Assembly: GCA_003213615.1 (NCBI GenBank)
Contig: QCMQ01000001.1
Location: forward strand, 124,001 to 188,000
Origin: Pelagibacteraceae bacterium AG-422-D23
GTDB lineage: Bacteria > Pseudomonadota > Alphaproteobacteria > Pelagibacterales > Pelagibacteraceae
DNA: 64,000 nt
Direction of reading: 5' to 3'
Below the pieces are notes generated by a model. It searched no databases and was not told where the DNA came from. It worked only from the letters and a program-made list of their open reading frames with translations. Below are positions 9,078-18,151 of the stretch, piece after piece; positions within the stretch are counted from its first letter, which is position 1, and each line of letters opens with the position of its first letter. A program made the position numbers and the translations under genes.

Positions 9078-10151
9078 TTATAGTTTAATACCAGATCCTT
9101 TAAGAAACTCAGCGTTTTCGTCTAAAGGCCATCTAGGTTTTGCTGGATAGTCCAAATTATTAAATTGATTTAATTTAAATTTTTCTAAACCTACCATTGC
9201 AATCATTGCTGCATTATCTCCACAGAGCTCTATAGGTGGAAAAATATTTTTATAATTATTTTCTTTGCATAGATTAATCAACATAGACCTAATTTTTTTA
9301 TTTGCTGCAACACCACCCGCAACTACAAAGATTTTTTCATTGAGTTTATTTAATTTTTCAAATTCATTAAAGGCAATTTTTGTTTTTTTGTATAAAATTT
9401 CTTCAATTGTTTTTTGAAAAGATGCTGCGATATCATATTTATCTTGTTCAGATTTAATAGTTTTACTTATTTTCATTACAGCAGTTTTTAGACCTGCAAA
9501 AGAAAGATTGCATCCTCCTTTGCTAAAAATTGGTTTAGGTAAATCATATTTTTTTGGATCACCTTTTTCAGCCAAAATTTCTATTTGAGGACCTCCAGGA
9601 AATTCTATGTCTAAAAGTTTTGCTGTTTTATCAAACGCCTCACCTAAAGCATCATCAATAGTCGTTCCTAATCTTTTATATTTACCGAGATTCTGAACAC
9701 TTAAATATTGTGAGTGCCCACCTGAAATTAAAAGAAGTAAATATGGATAATTTAGATTTGTATTTAGTTTTGGACTTAAGGCATGTCCCTCTAAATGATT
9801 AACAGCAATAAAAGGCTTATTCATTGCTGTTGCGAAAGCTTTACCAAAACTTAATCCAACTGATAGACAAACAATTAATCCAGGACCAGCAGTAGAAGCA
9901 ACCGCATCTATTTCTTCAATTTTTCTCCCACTTTCATAAATAGCTTTTTTAACAATCCAATCAATTTTTTCAATGTGTGAACGAGCTGCTAGTTCAGGAA
10001 CTACACCACCAAACTCTCTATGAACCTCCACTTGACTAGAAACAATATTCGATAAAACTACTGGTAATCCTTCTTCATTTTCAGTTATTAAAGAAGCTGC
10101 AGTTTCATCACAACTAGACTCTATTCCAAGAATTAAGGGTTTTTTGCTCAT
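9078..10151 (-). CDS. tsaD: tRNA threonylcarbamoyladenosine synthase subunit TsaD
   Basis: TsaD (Gcp/Kae1 family), 357 residues, transfers the threonylcarbamoyl group to A37 of ANN-decoding tRNAs, working with TsaB, TsaC and TsaE. The N-terminal GIESSCDETAASL, the metal-binding HLEGH near residue 121-125, the ISGGHSQYL block and the GGVAANKKIR motif near residue 288 are all present. Length is normal. It is divergently arranged with hemC across 54 bases, a pairing often seen in alphaproteobacteria. Confidence 0.97.
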   Translation of the reverse strand: MSKKPLILGIESSCDETAASLITENEEGLPVVLSNIVSSQVEVHREFGGVVPELAARSHIEKIDWIVKKAIYESGRKIEEIDAVASTAGPGLIVCLSVGLSFGKAFATAMNKPFIAVNHLEGHALSPKLNTNLNYPYLLLLISGGHSQYLSVQNLGKYKRLGTTIDDALGEAFDKTAKLLDIEFPGGPQIEILAEKGDPKKYDLPKPIFSKGGCNLSFAGLKTAVMKISKTIKSEQDKYDIAASFQKTIEEILYKKTKIAFNEFEKLNKLNEKIFVVAGGVAANKKIRSMLINLCKENNYKNIFPPIELCGDNAAMIAMVGLEKFKLNQFNNLDYPAKPRWPLDENAEFLKGSGIKL

Positions 10152-10205
10152 TCAAATAGTTTTTAATAATTGTACAATCTTAATACAAGTAAGAAATAAA
10201 TTTTT

Positions 10206-11123
10206 ATGAGAAAAAAAATAATAATTGGATCTAGAGGTAGCAAGCTTGCCTTACTTTATGCCCAACAAGCCAAAGATAAGATTATTGAAAATACTAGCCT
10301 TGGTAATGATGATATTTTAATTAAATCAATTACAACTAAAGGTGATGAGGTGCAGAATATAAGATTATCTGAGGTTGGTGGTAAAGGTTTATTTTCTAGC
10401 AATATTGAAAAAGAACTTCAGTTAAAAAATATTGATATTGCAGTTCATGCACTGAAAGATATGCCTGCCAATGAGACAGAAGGATTAAGGACAGACTCTT
10501 TTCTTGAAAGAAATGACCCTAGGGAAATTTTAATTTCAAAGGATAAAAAAAAACTTAAAGACTTAGATGAAAAGTCAATTATTGGAACCTCATCATATAG
10601 GAGAGAATTTCAAATTAAAAAAATTAGACAAGATTTAAACTGCAAATTAATTAGAGGAAATGTGGATACCAGAATCAGAAAATTAAATGATGGAATGTAT
10701 GATGCAATTATATTATCTTATACAGGTATCAAATTTTTAAAATTTGAAAATAAAATCTCTGAAATATTTTCAGCTGAGGAAATAATTCCTAGTGCAGGAC
10801 AAGGTGTAATTGCTCTTCAGTGCAGGGAGAATGATGACGAGACAATTTCTATTTTAAACAAAATTAATCATGAGGAAACACATAAAAGAGCTCACCTTGA
10901 GAGAAATATTTTAAAAGTTTTAGATGGAGATTGTGAAACAGCAATTGGTGCTCATTCATTGGTTGATGGAGATAAGATTATAGTAGAGGCTGAACTTTTT
11001 TCTTTAGATGGTAAACAAAGGTTTTATGAAAAAAAAGTTGGTAATTTGAATAAATTTAAGGAATTAGGTAAAGAAGTTGGGATACTTTTAAAAACAAAAT
11101 CAAATAATTCTTATAAAAGATAG
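10206..11123 (+). CDS. hemC: Hydroxymethylbilane synthase (porphobilinogen deaminase)
   Basis: A 305-residue HemC that joins four porphobilinogens into hydroxymethylbilane in haem synthesis. Family signatures are GSRGSKLALLYAQ at the start, VHALKDMPA (about residue 80) and the cofactor-binding Cys in the segment DGDCETAIGAHS (about residue 245), where the dipyrromethane cofactor is attached. The stop is followed one base later by the hemD start, so the two are translated from one message and make successive enzymes of the pathway. Confidence 0.97.
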   Translation: MRKKIIIGSRGSKLALLYAQQAKDKIIENTSLGNDDILIKSITTKGDEVQNIRLSEVGGKGLFSSNIEKELQLKNIDIAVHALKDMPANETEGLRTDSFLERNDPREILISKDKKKLKDLDEKSIIGTSSYRREFQIKKIRQDLNCKLIRGNVDTRIRKLNDGMYDAIILSYTGIKFLKFENKISEIFSAEEIIPSAGQGVIALQCRENDDETISILNKINHEETHKRAHLERNILKVLDGDCETAIGAHSLVDGDKIIVEAELFSLDGKQRFYEKKVGNLNKFKELGKEVGILLKTKSNNSYKR

Positions 11124-11124
11124 T

Positions 11125-11823
11125 ATGCATATTTTATTAACTAGACCATTGGAAGATTGTTCTGAAATGATATTGAAATTTCAATCGTTAGGACATCAAG
11201 TTTCTCATCTTCCATTAATAAGAATTGAAAAAGTTAATTATGAAGAAATTAACTTTTCTGAATATGATGGAATTGTTTTTACTAGCGCAAATGCAGTAAA
11301 ATTTTTAAATACAGTAAGACTAAATAAAAATATTAAATGCTTTTGTGTTGGTAACGCTACAGAAAATAAAGCAAGAAGTGTTGGTTTTCAAAATACAATT
11401 GCAGCTGAAGGAAATGTTACAAACTTAAAGGAGTTAATAATACAAAGTCATGAGTCTAAAAATAAAGAGTTACTTTACATTAGTGGTGAAACAATATCAG
11501 TTGATTTAGATCAACAGTTATTAAGTGATGGTTTTAGACTAAAAAGAATTATTAATTACAGAGTAGATCATAACCAAAAATTTAATGAGAAATTTGTTAA
11601 TGAATTAAAATTAAATATGCCTGATATGGTTTATGTTTACTCCCAAAATAGTGCGTCAAGTTTTTTAAATTTCATAAAGATTTACCAAACCGAAAATTTA
11701 TGGATGAATACAAATTTGATGTGTATAGGCGAAAAAACCTCGTCAATATTGAACGAAATCAAATGGAAAAAGATTTTTCTTTTTAATCCTGGAGAAGAAG
11801 AGTTTTTGTTATATAAAATTTAA
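11125..11823 (+). CDS. hemD: Uroporphyrinogen-III synthase
   Basis: A 232-residue HemD, the enzyme that closes hydroxymethylbilane with inversion of ring D. HemD sequences diverge strongly, but the start MHILLTRPLEDC, the FTSANAVKFL motif (about residues 52-62), the strand LLYISGE and the block YVYSQNSASSFL (around residues 171-182) follow the family pattern. Position directly after hemC supports it. The next gene, an MscS channel, begins two bases after the stop. Confidence 0.9.
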   Translation: MHILLTRPLEDCSEMILKFQSLGHQVSHLPLIRIEKVNYEEINFSEYDGIVFTSANAVKFLNTVRLNKNIKCFCVGNATENKARSVGFQNTIAAEGNVTNLKELIIQSHESKNKELLYISGETISVDLDQQLLSDGFRLKRIINYRVDHNQKFNEKFVNELKLNMPDMVYVYSQNSASSFLNFIKIYQTENLWMNTNLMCIGEKTSSILNEIKWKKIFLFNPGEEEFLLYKI

Positions 11824-11825
11824 AA

Positions 11826-12911
11826 ATGGAATTAATTAATAATTTTTCTGAGATATTTTTATCAGTATGGAATAAAGGAATTCTTGGTGTTGATATTTTT
11901 CAAATATTAATTGGTATTGGAATATTTTTACTATTCTTAATTTTTAGAGGTTTAATAAGCAAATTAGTTATTAAAAAATTAGAAATTATCTCGAAAAGAA
12001 CAACGAATAAATTAGATGATACTTTTGTTCAATCACTTGTAGGTCCAGCAAGATTTTTACCAATTGTATTAGGATTTTTTATTGCAAGCTACTACATGAC
12101 TTTCTCAATAGAAGGAAGAGAAGTGGTAGATACAATTAATAGAACGTTGATCACTATTTTAATTTTTTGGGTAATTCACCAAATCATAGAACCAATCTCA
12201 TACATACTTAGTGGTTTAGATAAATTATTAACAAGAGAACTTATTGGCTGGATAATTAAATCGTTAAAAATTTTAATTTTTATTTTAGGTTTAGCAGCAG
12301 TTTTAGAATTGTGGGGAATTAAAATAGGTCCAATCATTGCAGGTCTTGGACTGTTCGGTGTTGCTGTTGCATTAGGTGCACAAGATTTATTTAAAAATCT
12401 AATTTCAGGAATTTTAGTTTTAGTTGAAAAGAGATTTAAAATTGGAGACTGGATTGCGGTTGAGGGGATTATTGAAGGTATAGTAGAAAAGATCGGATTT
12501 AGATCAACAACGATTAGAAAGTTTGATAAGTCTCTTGCAATTATCCCTAATTTTCAGTTTGCAGAAAACGCAGTAATTAATGTAAGTGAAACTTCAAATT
12601 GGTTGATTAGTTGGATTATTACACTTCAATACGACACTACAATAGATCAATTGAAAAAAATTAGAGATGAAATAGAAAATCACATTAACTCAAGTGAAGA
12701 TTATAATACCTCTATTGGAGTTGCAGTAAGAGTTGATAAATTTTCTGATAGTTCCATAGATATGTATGTTAGGTGTTTTACTAAATCGGGAAGTTGGAAT
12801 AATTGGTTAGATGTTAAAGAAAGATTAGCAATTGCGATTAAAGAAATCGTTGAAAAAAATGGTGCTTCATTTGCATTCCCAAGTCAGTCGATTTATGTTG
12901 AGAAAAAATGA
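11826..12911 (+). CDS. MscS-type small-conductance mechanosensitive channel
   Basis: A 361-residue inner membrane channel that releases solutes on hypo-osmotic shock. There are four to five membrane helices in the first 190 residues; the pore helix is GPIIAGLGLFGVAVALGAQD (about 170-190) with the regular Gly/Ala spacing of MscS TM3, followed by the beta domain (VEKRFKIGDWIAVEGIIEGIVEKIG) and the alpha/beta vestibule. In this marine context it would protect against osmotic downshift. Its stop overlaps the next gene, a YggT protein also tied to osmotic shock in other bacteria. Confidence 0.93.
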   Translation: MELINNFSEIFLSVWNKGILGVDIFQILIGIGIFLLFLIFRGLISKLVIKKLEIISKRTTNKLDDTFVQSLVGPARFLPIVLGFFIASYYMTFSIEGREVVDTINRTLITILIFWVIHQIIEPISYILSGLDKLLTRELIGWIIKSLKILIFILGLAAVLELWGIKIGPIIAGLGLFGVAVALGAQDLFKNLISGILVLVEKRFKIGDWIAVEGIIEGIVEKIGFRSTTIRKFDKSLAIIPNFQFAENAVINVSETSNWLISWIITLQYDTTIDQLKKIRDEIENHINSSEDYNTSIGVAVRVDKFSDSSIDMYVRCFTKSGSWNNWLDVKERLAIAIKEIVEKNGASFAFPSQSIYVEKK

Positions 12912-13198
12912 TAGCTATTTTTTATTTAGTTTTACAAATTTTAAAATTGTACTCTTATGTTGTAATCGCCAATGTTATTGTAAGTTGGTTAATTGCTTTT
13001 AACGTTCTAAATACACAAAATAGATTTGTTTATGCAATTTTAGAGTTGAGTTACAAATTAACTGAGCCTTTTTTAAATAAAATCAGACGTTTTTTACCAA
13101 ATTTAGGTTCATTAGATATTTCTCCTATCATTCTTCTTTTATTGATTTGGTTTATTGAAATGTGTATGAAGCTGTACATCGCACCAATGATTTTTTAA
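12908..13198 (+). CDS. YggT family membrane protein
   Basis: A 96-residue protein with two membrane helices (about 3-30 and 68-92) and the YggT signature between them: LTEPFLNKIRRFLPNLGSLDISPIILLLLIW. The start overlaps the MscS stop by four bases, so the two are translationally coupled. The pairing of a mechanosensitive channel with YggT suggests a shared role in envelope or osmotic balance; this is inference from position. Confidence 0.88.
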   Translation: MIAIFYLVLQILKLYSYVVIANVIVSWLIAFNVLNTQNRFVYAILELSYKLTEPFLNKIRRFLPNLGSLDISPIILLLLIWFIEMCMKLYIAPMIF

Positions 13199-13207
13199 AA
13201 GAGAAAT

Positions 13208-14053
13208 ATGATTTTAATTGATGGAAAAAAAGTAGCTGCAGAACTAAGAAAAGAGTTGAAGCAAGAAGTTACAGAACTAAAAGCAAAACACAATAAAGTA
13301 CCAGGTTTAACAGTTATTCTTATTGGCGATTTAACACCTAGTCAGATCTATGTGAAAAATAAAGAGAAATCGGCAAATGAGGTAGGATTGAAATCTGAAG
13401 TTATTAAATATCCAGACTCAGTTGAAGAAAAGACTGTTTTAGAAAAAATTCAAGATTTGAATAATGATGAAACTGTTTCAGGTATTTTAGTTCAACTCCC
13501 TTTACCTAAACATATTGATAAACAAAAAGTTATAGAAGCAATTGACCCTTCAAAGGATGTAGATGGATTTCATCCAATGAATGTAGGTAATCTTTCGTCT
13601 GGTTATGAAAGTTCTATTCCTTGCACACCACTTGGCTGTTATTTGTTAATTAAAAAATTCGAACCCAATCTTAGTGGAAAGAAAGCTGTGGTTGTGGGTA
13701 GATCAAATTTAAATGGAAAACCTATGACGCAACTTCTTTTGAAAGAAAACTGTACTGTAACAATAACACATTCTAAAACTAAAGATTTAAAAGCTGAGTG
13801 TCTAGAGGCAGATATAATTGTAGCAGCTGTAGGCATACCTGAACTTGTTCGAGGAGATTGGGTTAAGAAAGATGCTATTGTTATTGATGTTGGTATAAAT
13901 AAAACTGACAACGGTATAGTTGGTGATGTTCATTTTGATGAAGTTTCAAAAAATGCAAAAGCACTTACACCAGTTCCAGGCGGTGTAGGTCCAATGACCA
14001 TTGCTTGTTTGCTTAAAAATACGATTGACTGTTTCAAAAGATCGCAAATTTAA
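13208..14053 (+). CDS. folD: Methylenetetrahydrofolate dehydrogenase/cyclohydrolase FolD
   Basis: Bifunctional FolD, 281 residues, converting 5,10-methylene-THF to 10-formyl-THF with NADP+. The catalytic region holds YVKNKEKSANEVG with the conserved Lys near residue 55, PLPKHI and DPSKDVDGFHP; the NADP site is VVGRSNLNGKPM (about residues 161-172) and the end has TPVPGGVGPMT. In this group of bacteria FolD feeds one-carbon units between serine/glycine, methyl-group oxidation and purine synthesis. It is the last of a tight run from hemC. Confidence 0.97.
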   Translation: MILIDGKKVAAELRKELKQEVTELKAKHNKVPGLTVILIGDLTPSQIYVKNKEKSANEVGLKSEVIKYPDSVEEKTVLEKIQDLNNDETVSGILVQLPLPKHIDKQKVIEAIDPSKDVDGFHPMNVGNLSSGYESSIPCTPLGCYLLIKKFEPNLSGKKAVVVGRSNLNGKPMTQLLLKENCTVTITHSKTKDLKAECLEADIIVAAVGIPELVRGDWVKKDAIVIDVGINKTDNGIVGDVHFDEVSKNAKALTPVPGGVGPMTIACLLKNTIDCFKRSQI

Positions 14054-14091
14054 TAATTAAACCATAAGCTGTAATCTGTTAATTTATTAGG

Positions 14092-14295
14092 ATGAAAAAA
14101 CCTAAAAGACCATACAGATTTGGTATAATTTTTTTGCTTCTTACAGTTCCACCTATTGGGGCAACTCAGTTAGGTTGGTATTTGCATGACAAGCAAACTG
14201 GTTTTGATTATGGTATGATTGTAGGTACTGTATCAGTAATATACGCTGCATATTTAATGTATGAAAAAAACTGGCGTGAAGAAGATGAAGATTAA
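14092..14295 (+). CDS. Small membrane protein of unknown function
   Basis: A 67-residue protein with two membrane helices (about residues 10-28 and 38-55) and charged ends (MKKPKRPYRFG at the start, NWREEDED at the end), which predicts an inner membrane hairpin. I do not recognise a family. The start follows folD by 38 bases and the stop precedes a second small membrane protein by three bases, so the two probably form a pair. Confidence 0.65.
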   Translation: MKKPKRPYRFGIIFLLLTVPPIGATQLGWYLHDKQTGFDYGMIVGTVSVIYAAYLMYEKNWREEDED

Positions 14296-14298
14296 ATT

Positions 14299-14574
14299 AT
14301 GGAAAAAATAATTTTTTTTGGATTGGTTATTCCTATTATGGCTTATGTTTTATACTTAGGTGGAATGGCAATTATGAATGGTTTTAAGTCTAAGGAAGCT
14401 AATAGAGCTGAGAAAGAGGAAGCTGAAAGTGATGGTAGGGAGACAAGCGAGACTTCTGATGAACAAAGCAGCAATTTAAGTGATGAATTTACTAAATTGA
14501 ATGATTTAAAAGAAAAAGGAATTATTTCTCAAGAGGAATTTGAAAAGGCGAAAAATAAACTATTAAATAATTAA
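14299..14574 (+). CDS. Membrane-anchored SHOCT-domain protein
   Basis: A 91-residue protein with one N-terminal membrane helix (about residues 4-26), an acidic, Ser-rich linker (residues 33-62) and a C-terminal SHOCT motif (residues 63-91: LNDLKEKGIISQEEFEKAK). SHOCT is a short helical motif found at protein ends and thought to mediate oligomerisation. It is coupled to the small membrane protein upstream. Function unknown. Confidence 0.75.
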   Translation: MEKIIFFGLVIPIMAYVLYLGGMAIMNGFKSKEANRAEKEEAESDGRETSETSDEQSSNLSDEFTKLNDLKEKGIISQEEFEKAKNKLLNN

Positions 14575-14585
14575 ATAGTTTAATC

Positions 14586-15458
14586 ATGTTTAATGGTTTT
14601 AAAAAAAAATTTGTTAAGGTAAACAAGGGTAAAATATTTTGTAGATTTAAAGGTAATGGTCCTCCTTTATTGCTACTTCACGGATATCCACAATCACATG
14701 CAATGTGGCACAAGACTGCCCCTGAACTTAGTAAATTTTTCACAGTAATAGTTGCTGATCTTAGAGGATACGGAGACAGTTTGGTTTTGCCTGGTGGAAT
14801 TAATCATAAAAATTATTCTAAAAGAGAAATGGCTAAAGATATGGTTCAATTGATGAGTAAATTAAATTTTAAAAAATTTTTTGTTGCAGGACATGATAGA
14901 GGCGGGAGAGTTGCACACAGAATGGCAAGAGATTATAGAAATAAAATTATGGCTTTAAGTGTATTAGATATTTGTCCAACTCTAGATATGTACGAGCATA
15001 CAGATATGAAATTTGCAAAAGGATATTTTCATTGGTTTTATTTAATACAGCCCGCACCTTTACCAGAGAAAATGATAATGGCAGACCCTAAAAGATGGTT
15101 ACATAGTCGGTTTAACAGGTCATCTAAACGTGCGATTGGAAGAGTTGAAGATGAATATTTTAGAGCCTTTAAACAAAGTAAAAGAATTCATGCAACATGT
15201 GAAGATTATAGAGCTGCGGCCACTATAGACTTAGAGCACGATAAAAAAGATAGAAATAAAAAATTAAATATTCCTATCCAAGTTTTGTGGGGAAAAAAAG
15301 GAGTAGTTGGAAAGCAATTTAATTCGATTAAAATTTGGCAAAAATATACAAATAAAAAAATTTATGGTGCAGAAATTAATTCAGATCATTTCATTCCAGA
15401 GGAAAGTCCTAAACAAACTATAAATCACCTAAAAAATTTTTTTCTCAAAAATGTTTAA
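14586..15458 (+). CDS. Haloacetate (fluoroacetate) dehalogenase-like alpha/beta hydrolase
   Basis: A 290-residue alpha/beta hydrolase with all the residues that define fluoroacetate dehalogenases: nucleophile Asp104, with Arg105 and Arg108 for the substrate carboxylate (GHDRGGRVAHR), acid Asp128, halide pocket His149, Trp150 and Tyr208 (FHWFYLIQPAPLPE and EDYRAA), and catalytic His268 (SDHFIPEE). The family displaces halide from haloacetates to give glycolate. Glycolate oxidase genes are in the same window (36.7-40.7 kb), so the product could be used, but natural substrate and activity are inference; some relatives act on other small esters or halides. It overlaps the following dioxygenase gene by eight bases. 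Confidence 0.85.
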   Translation: MFNGFKKKFVKVNKGKIFCRFKGNGPPLLLLHGYPQSHAMWHKTAPELSKFFTVIVADLRGYGDSLVLPGGINHKNYSKREMAKDMVQLMSKLNFKKFFVAGHDRGGRVAHRMARDYRNKIMALSVLDICPTLDMYEHTDMKFAKGYFHWFYLIQPAPLPEKMIMADPKRWLHSRFNRSSKRAIGRVEDEYFRAFKQSKRIHATCEDYRAAATIDLEHDKKDRNKKLNIPIQVLWGKKGVVGKQFNSIKIWQKYTNKKIYGAEINSDHFIPEESPKQTINHLKNFFLKNV

Positions 15459-16242
15459 AATAATTCCAAATAAAAAAAATGTTGGAGCAGAAATAATTGT
15501 AAACTTAAAAGATATTTCAAATAAAGATATTTCAAAAATCAAAAAAGCACTGAATAAATATGGAATGTTATATTTTAAGGAACAAAAATTAACTTCTAAA
15601 CTTTTCATTAAGTTTGCAAAATATTTTGGAAATTTAGCCAACTATCCAAGACTAAAAGGTTTAAATAAAAAATTTCCTCAAATTACAGTAGTGCAAAGAA
15701 AATCAACAGATAAAGGTCCAAGTTTTGGTGAACAATTTCATACAGACTCTATTTATACAAAAAAGCCACCAAGATTTACAATGTTGCTTTCAAAACTTGT
15801 GCCAAAAAAAGGAAAGGCTAATACAGAATTTTGTTCTCAATATCTTGCTTATAAAGAATTACCAAATCCAATAAAAAAAAAATTTAAAAATATTAAAGGT
15901 AAATATTCCTCTGAGGGTCCGATTTCGGTTACAACAAAAGAAAGAGTAAAAGAAAAAGGAAAAAATATTAAAGAACTTAAATCTTCACATAAAATAATTA
16001 GGAAAATCAGTACAAATTATTCGATTTATTGCAGTCCAGGACATTTTGTTGGTTTTAGTTCAAAGATAAAAAATCAAGAAAAGTTCAAAAAATTTTTATT
16101 TAATCATCAAATTAAGAAGAAGTTTCAATTTTCATTGCCTTGGGAAAAAAATCAATTGGCTATATGGGATAACAGATCTATGCTCCATCAGGCAACACCC
16201 TTCAAAGGAAATAGAATAATGCATAGAATAACAATTAAATAA
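15451..16242 (+). CDS. TauD/TfdA-family Fe(II)/2-oxoglutarate dioxygenase
   Basis: A 263-residue oxygenase. The iron ligands are the HxD pair His97/Asp99 (EQFHTDSIY) and the distal His246 (WDNRSMLHQATPF), with Arg255 or Arg259 for 2-oxoglutarate. Members hydroxylate taurine, alkylsulfonates, phenoxyacetates or other small acids, releasing sulfite, phenol or similar. It starts inside the dehalogenase gene and is followed four bases later by a permease, suggesting a three-gene catabolic unit for one class of small molecule. The exact substrate cannot be read from the sequence. Confidence 0.85.
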   Translation: MFKIIPNKKNVGAEIIVNLKDISNKDISKIKKALNKYGMLYFKEQKLTSKLFIKFAKYFGNLANYPRLKGLNKKFPQITVVQRKSTDKGPSFGEQFHTDSIYTKKPPRFTMLLSKLVPKKGKANTEFCSQYLAYKELPNPIKKKFKNIKGKYSSEGPISVTTKERVKEKGKNIKELKSSHKIIRKISTNYSIYCSPGHFVGFSSKIKNQEKFKKFLFNHQIKKKFQFSLPWEKNQLAIWDNRSMLHQATPFKGNRIMHRITIK

Positions 16243-16245
16243 TTT

Positions 16246-17172
16246 ATGTTCACAATTTTTTTAGGACTAACTCCATTTATATTTATTACTTTTTTAGGGT
16301 TTGTATTTGGTAAGTTAAAAGTTTTAGACCTTAGTCATGCAAAAATTTTAAATCTTTTTTTGTTCTATATTGCAGTTCCGGCATTGATAATTAAACTAAT
16401 AGCACAAAATGAAATTGGACAAGTAGATTTCAAACAAATTTTCTCTTATTTAATTATGCAATCGATATGTGGAATTATCGCTTACTTAATTACTTCAAAA
16501 TATTTTAAAAGATCAATCCCAGAGTCAATTATTTGGGCTTTAACAGTTGCATTATCAAACCATGTGACTTTGCTTTTGCCAATAACAGAAATTTATTTTC
16601 AACAAAATATAATCACACAAGTTGCAAGCATCATATTAATGGATGGGATAATTTTATTATCTATAATTGCTTTTTTTCTTGAGTTATCTACAAAACAAAA
16701 TGTAAATTTATTTAATTTTATTAAAAATTTATTTTTAAACCCATTTATTCTTTCAATAATTATAGGTCTATTATTTTTATTATTAAATTTTAATATTGAT
16801 CAAACACCTATTGAATATACTTTGTCTAAACTTGCAGCATGTGTTTCACCAGTTGGATTGTTTGCAATTGGCATAATTCTTTCGTTTTATACTAAAAATG
16901 TAATTAATAAATTATCTATTTCTATTTCAGTTTTAAAATTAGTCATTTCCCCGATAATTTTATTGTTAATTGGATTAGCGATCTTTAATGCAGGATTGCC
17001 AGCTGAAATACCAGGTGCTTTCTTTGTGAGTGTTGCGCCTTGCGGAGTTACTTCTATAGTTTTATGTGCTGCATATAATGTAAGTCCAGAAAATATAATT
17101 AAAGCAATTTTTATTTCTACTATTGCTTCTATAGGGACTATATTTTTTGCAATTAAGTATTTAACTCTATAA
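16246..17172 (+). CDS. AEC (auxin efflux carrier) family permease
   Basis: A 308-residue membrane protein with about ten helices in two five-helix repeats, the layout of AEC/YfdV/MdcF transporters, which move organic anions such as malonate, oxalate or lactate. The first repeat begins LTPFIFITFLGFVFGKL, and the crossover helix of the second repeat contains SVAPCGVTSIVLCAAYNV. Location directly behind the dehalogenase and dioxygenase points to transport of their substrate or product. Its end overlaps the convergent next gene by six bases. Confidence 0.85.
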   Translation: MFTIFLGLTPFIFITFLGFVFGKLKVLDLSHAKILNLFLFYIAVPALIIKLIAQNEIGQVDFKQIFSYLIMQSICGIIAYLITSKYFKRSIPESIIWALTVALSNHVTLLLPITEIYFQQNIITQVASIILMDGIILLSIIAFFLELSTKQNVNLFNFIKNLFLNPFILSIIIGLLFLLLNFNIDQTPIEYTLSKLAACVSPVGLFAIGIILSFYTKNVINKLSISISVLKLVISPIILLLIGLAIFNAGLPAEIPGAFFVSVAPCGVTSIVLCAAYNVSPENIIKAIFISTIASIGTIFFAIKYLTL

Positions 17173-18150
17173 AAATTTATCTAGAGGACTAACTTCTCCA
17201 ATTTTAAAAATAATAGCATCTTCTTTATTAAAACCATATTTTTCAGCACTATCTTTAAATCTAATTGGGGGTTCCATAATTGGCTCTAATGACAAAACAA
17301 ATGTTCCCCAATGCATTCCTAATACTTTTTTACTTTTTAGGTCTTTTGCAACATTCAGGGCTTCCTCTGGCGTAGTATGATATATAGTTTTATCAAACAT
17401 TGGTTTGAAATTATAAGCCCCAATATTAATCATTGTAAGATCTATAGGACCATATTTTTCACCCAGTTCTTTGTAGATTTCCCCATATCCAGTATCACAT
17501 GCAAATAAAATCTTTTTATTTTTATGTTCTATTAAAAAATTACCCCACAAAGTTTTATTAGTGTCTGTTAAACTTCTTTTTGACCAATGAACTGCAGGAA
17601 GTAAAGAAATTTTCAAATCCTCATTTATAATTATTTGATCATACCAATCCATTTCATTTACATCTTTATATCCTTTAAAATATTTACCGAGGTTTAATGG
17701 CGTTAATACTTTTGCCCCCTTAAAAGGAAAATTTCTAATTGTTGACATATCCTGATGATCATAATGATTATGAGTAAGTAAAAATATATCTGTTTGGGGT
17801 ATCTCATTTAATTTTATTGCGGGATTAGTAAATCTTTTTGGACCAAAGATAAGTGGTCCAGCATTCTTTGAAAATACAGGATCTGTTATAATTGTAGTTC
17901 CACCTAATTTTATAAGGTATGTTGCGTGACCTATCCAAGCAATATAATCATTATCTTTATATTTTTCTAAATCAGCTAATACTTTTTCTTTTTCAATCAC
18001 ATGTTCTTTTGGATAAGATAAATCAACTTTTTTTCTTAATTTACTGAAAGTTCTATAAGAAAATTTTCCTGATCTGGATATTATTACTGGAGATCCTTTT
18101 GGATTCCTGAAAGTACCATCAGGTAAATGATGATAAGGTCTTTCTTTCAT
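17167..18150 (-). CDS. MBL-fold hydrolase, NAPE-PLD/UlaG-like
   Basis: A 327-residue metallo-beta-lactamase-fold enzyme with the metal motif HNHYDH (His127, His129, Asp131, His132), a further ligand His in LLPAVHWSKRS and Asp in LFACDTGYGEIY. The N-terminal HHLPDGTFRNP and GHATYLIKLGGTTIITDPVF match proteins named N-acyl-phosphatidylethanolamine phospholipase D-like in bacteria. No signal peptide is seen. It precedes the sugar dehydrogenase start-to-stop by two bases and is probably the last gene of that unit. Activity on lipid is only a family label. Confidence 0.85.
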   Translation of the reverse strand: MKERPYHHLPDGTFRNPKGSPVIISRSGKFSYRTFSKLRKKVDLSYPKEHVIEKEKVLADLEKYKDNDYIAWIGHATYLIKLGGTTIITDPVFSKNAGPLIFGPKRFTNPAIKLNEIPQTDIFLLTHNHYDHQDMSTIRNFPFKGAKVLTPLNLGKYFKGYKDVNEMDWYDQIIINEDLKISLLPAVHWSKRSLTDTNKTLWGNFLIEHKNKKILFACDTGYGEIYKELGEKYGPIDLTMINIGAYNFKPMFDKTIYHTTPEEALNVAKDLKSKKVLGMHWGTFVLSLEPIMEPPIRFKDSAEKYGFNKEDAIIFKIGEVSPLDKFL

Positions 18151-18151
18151 A

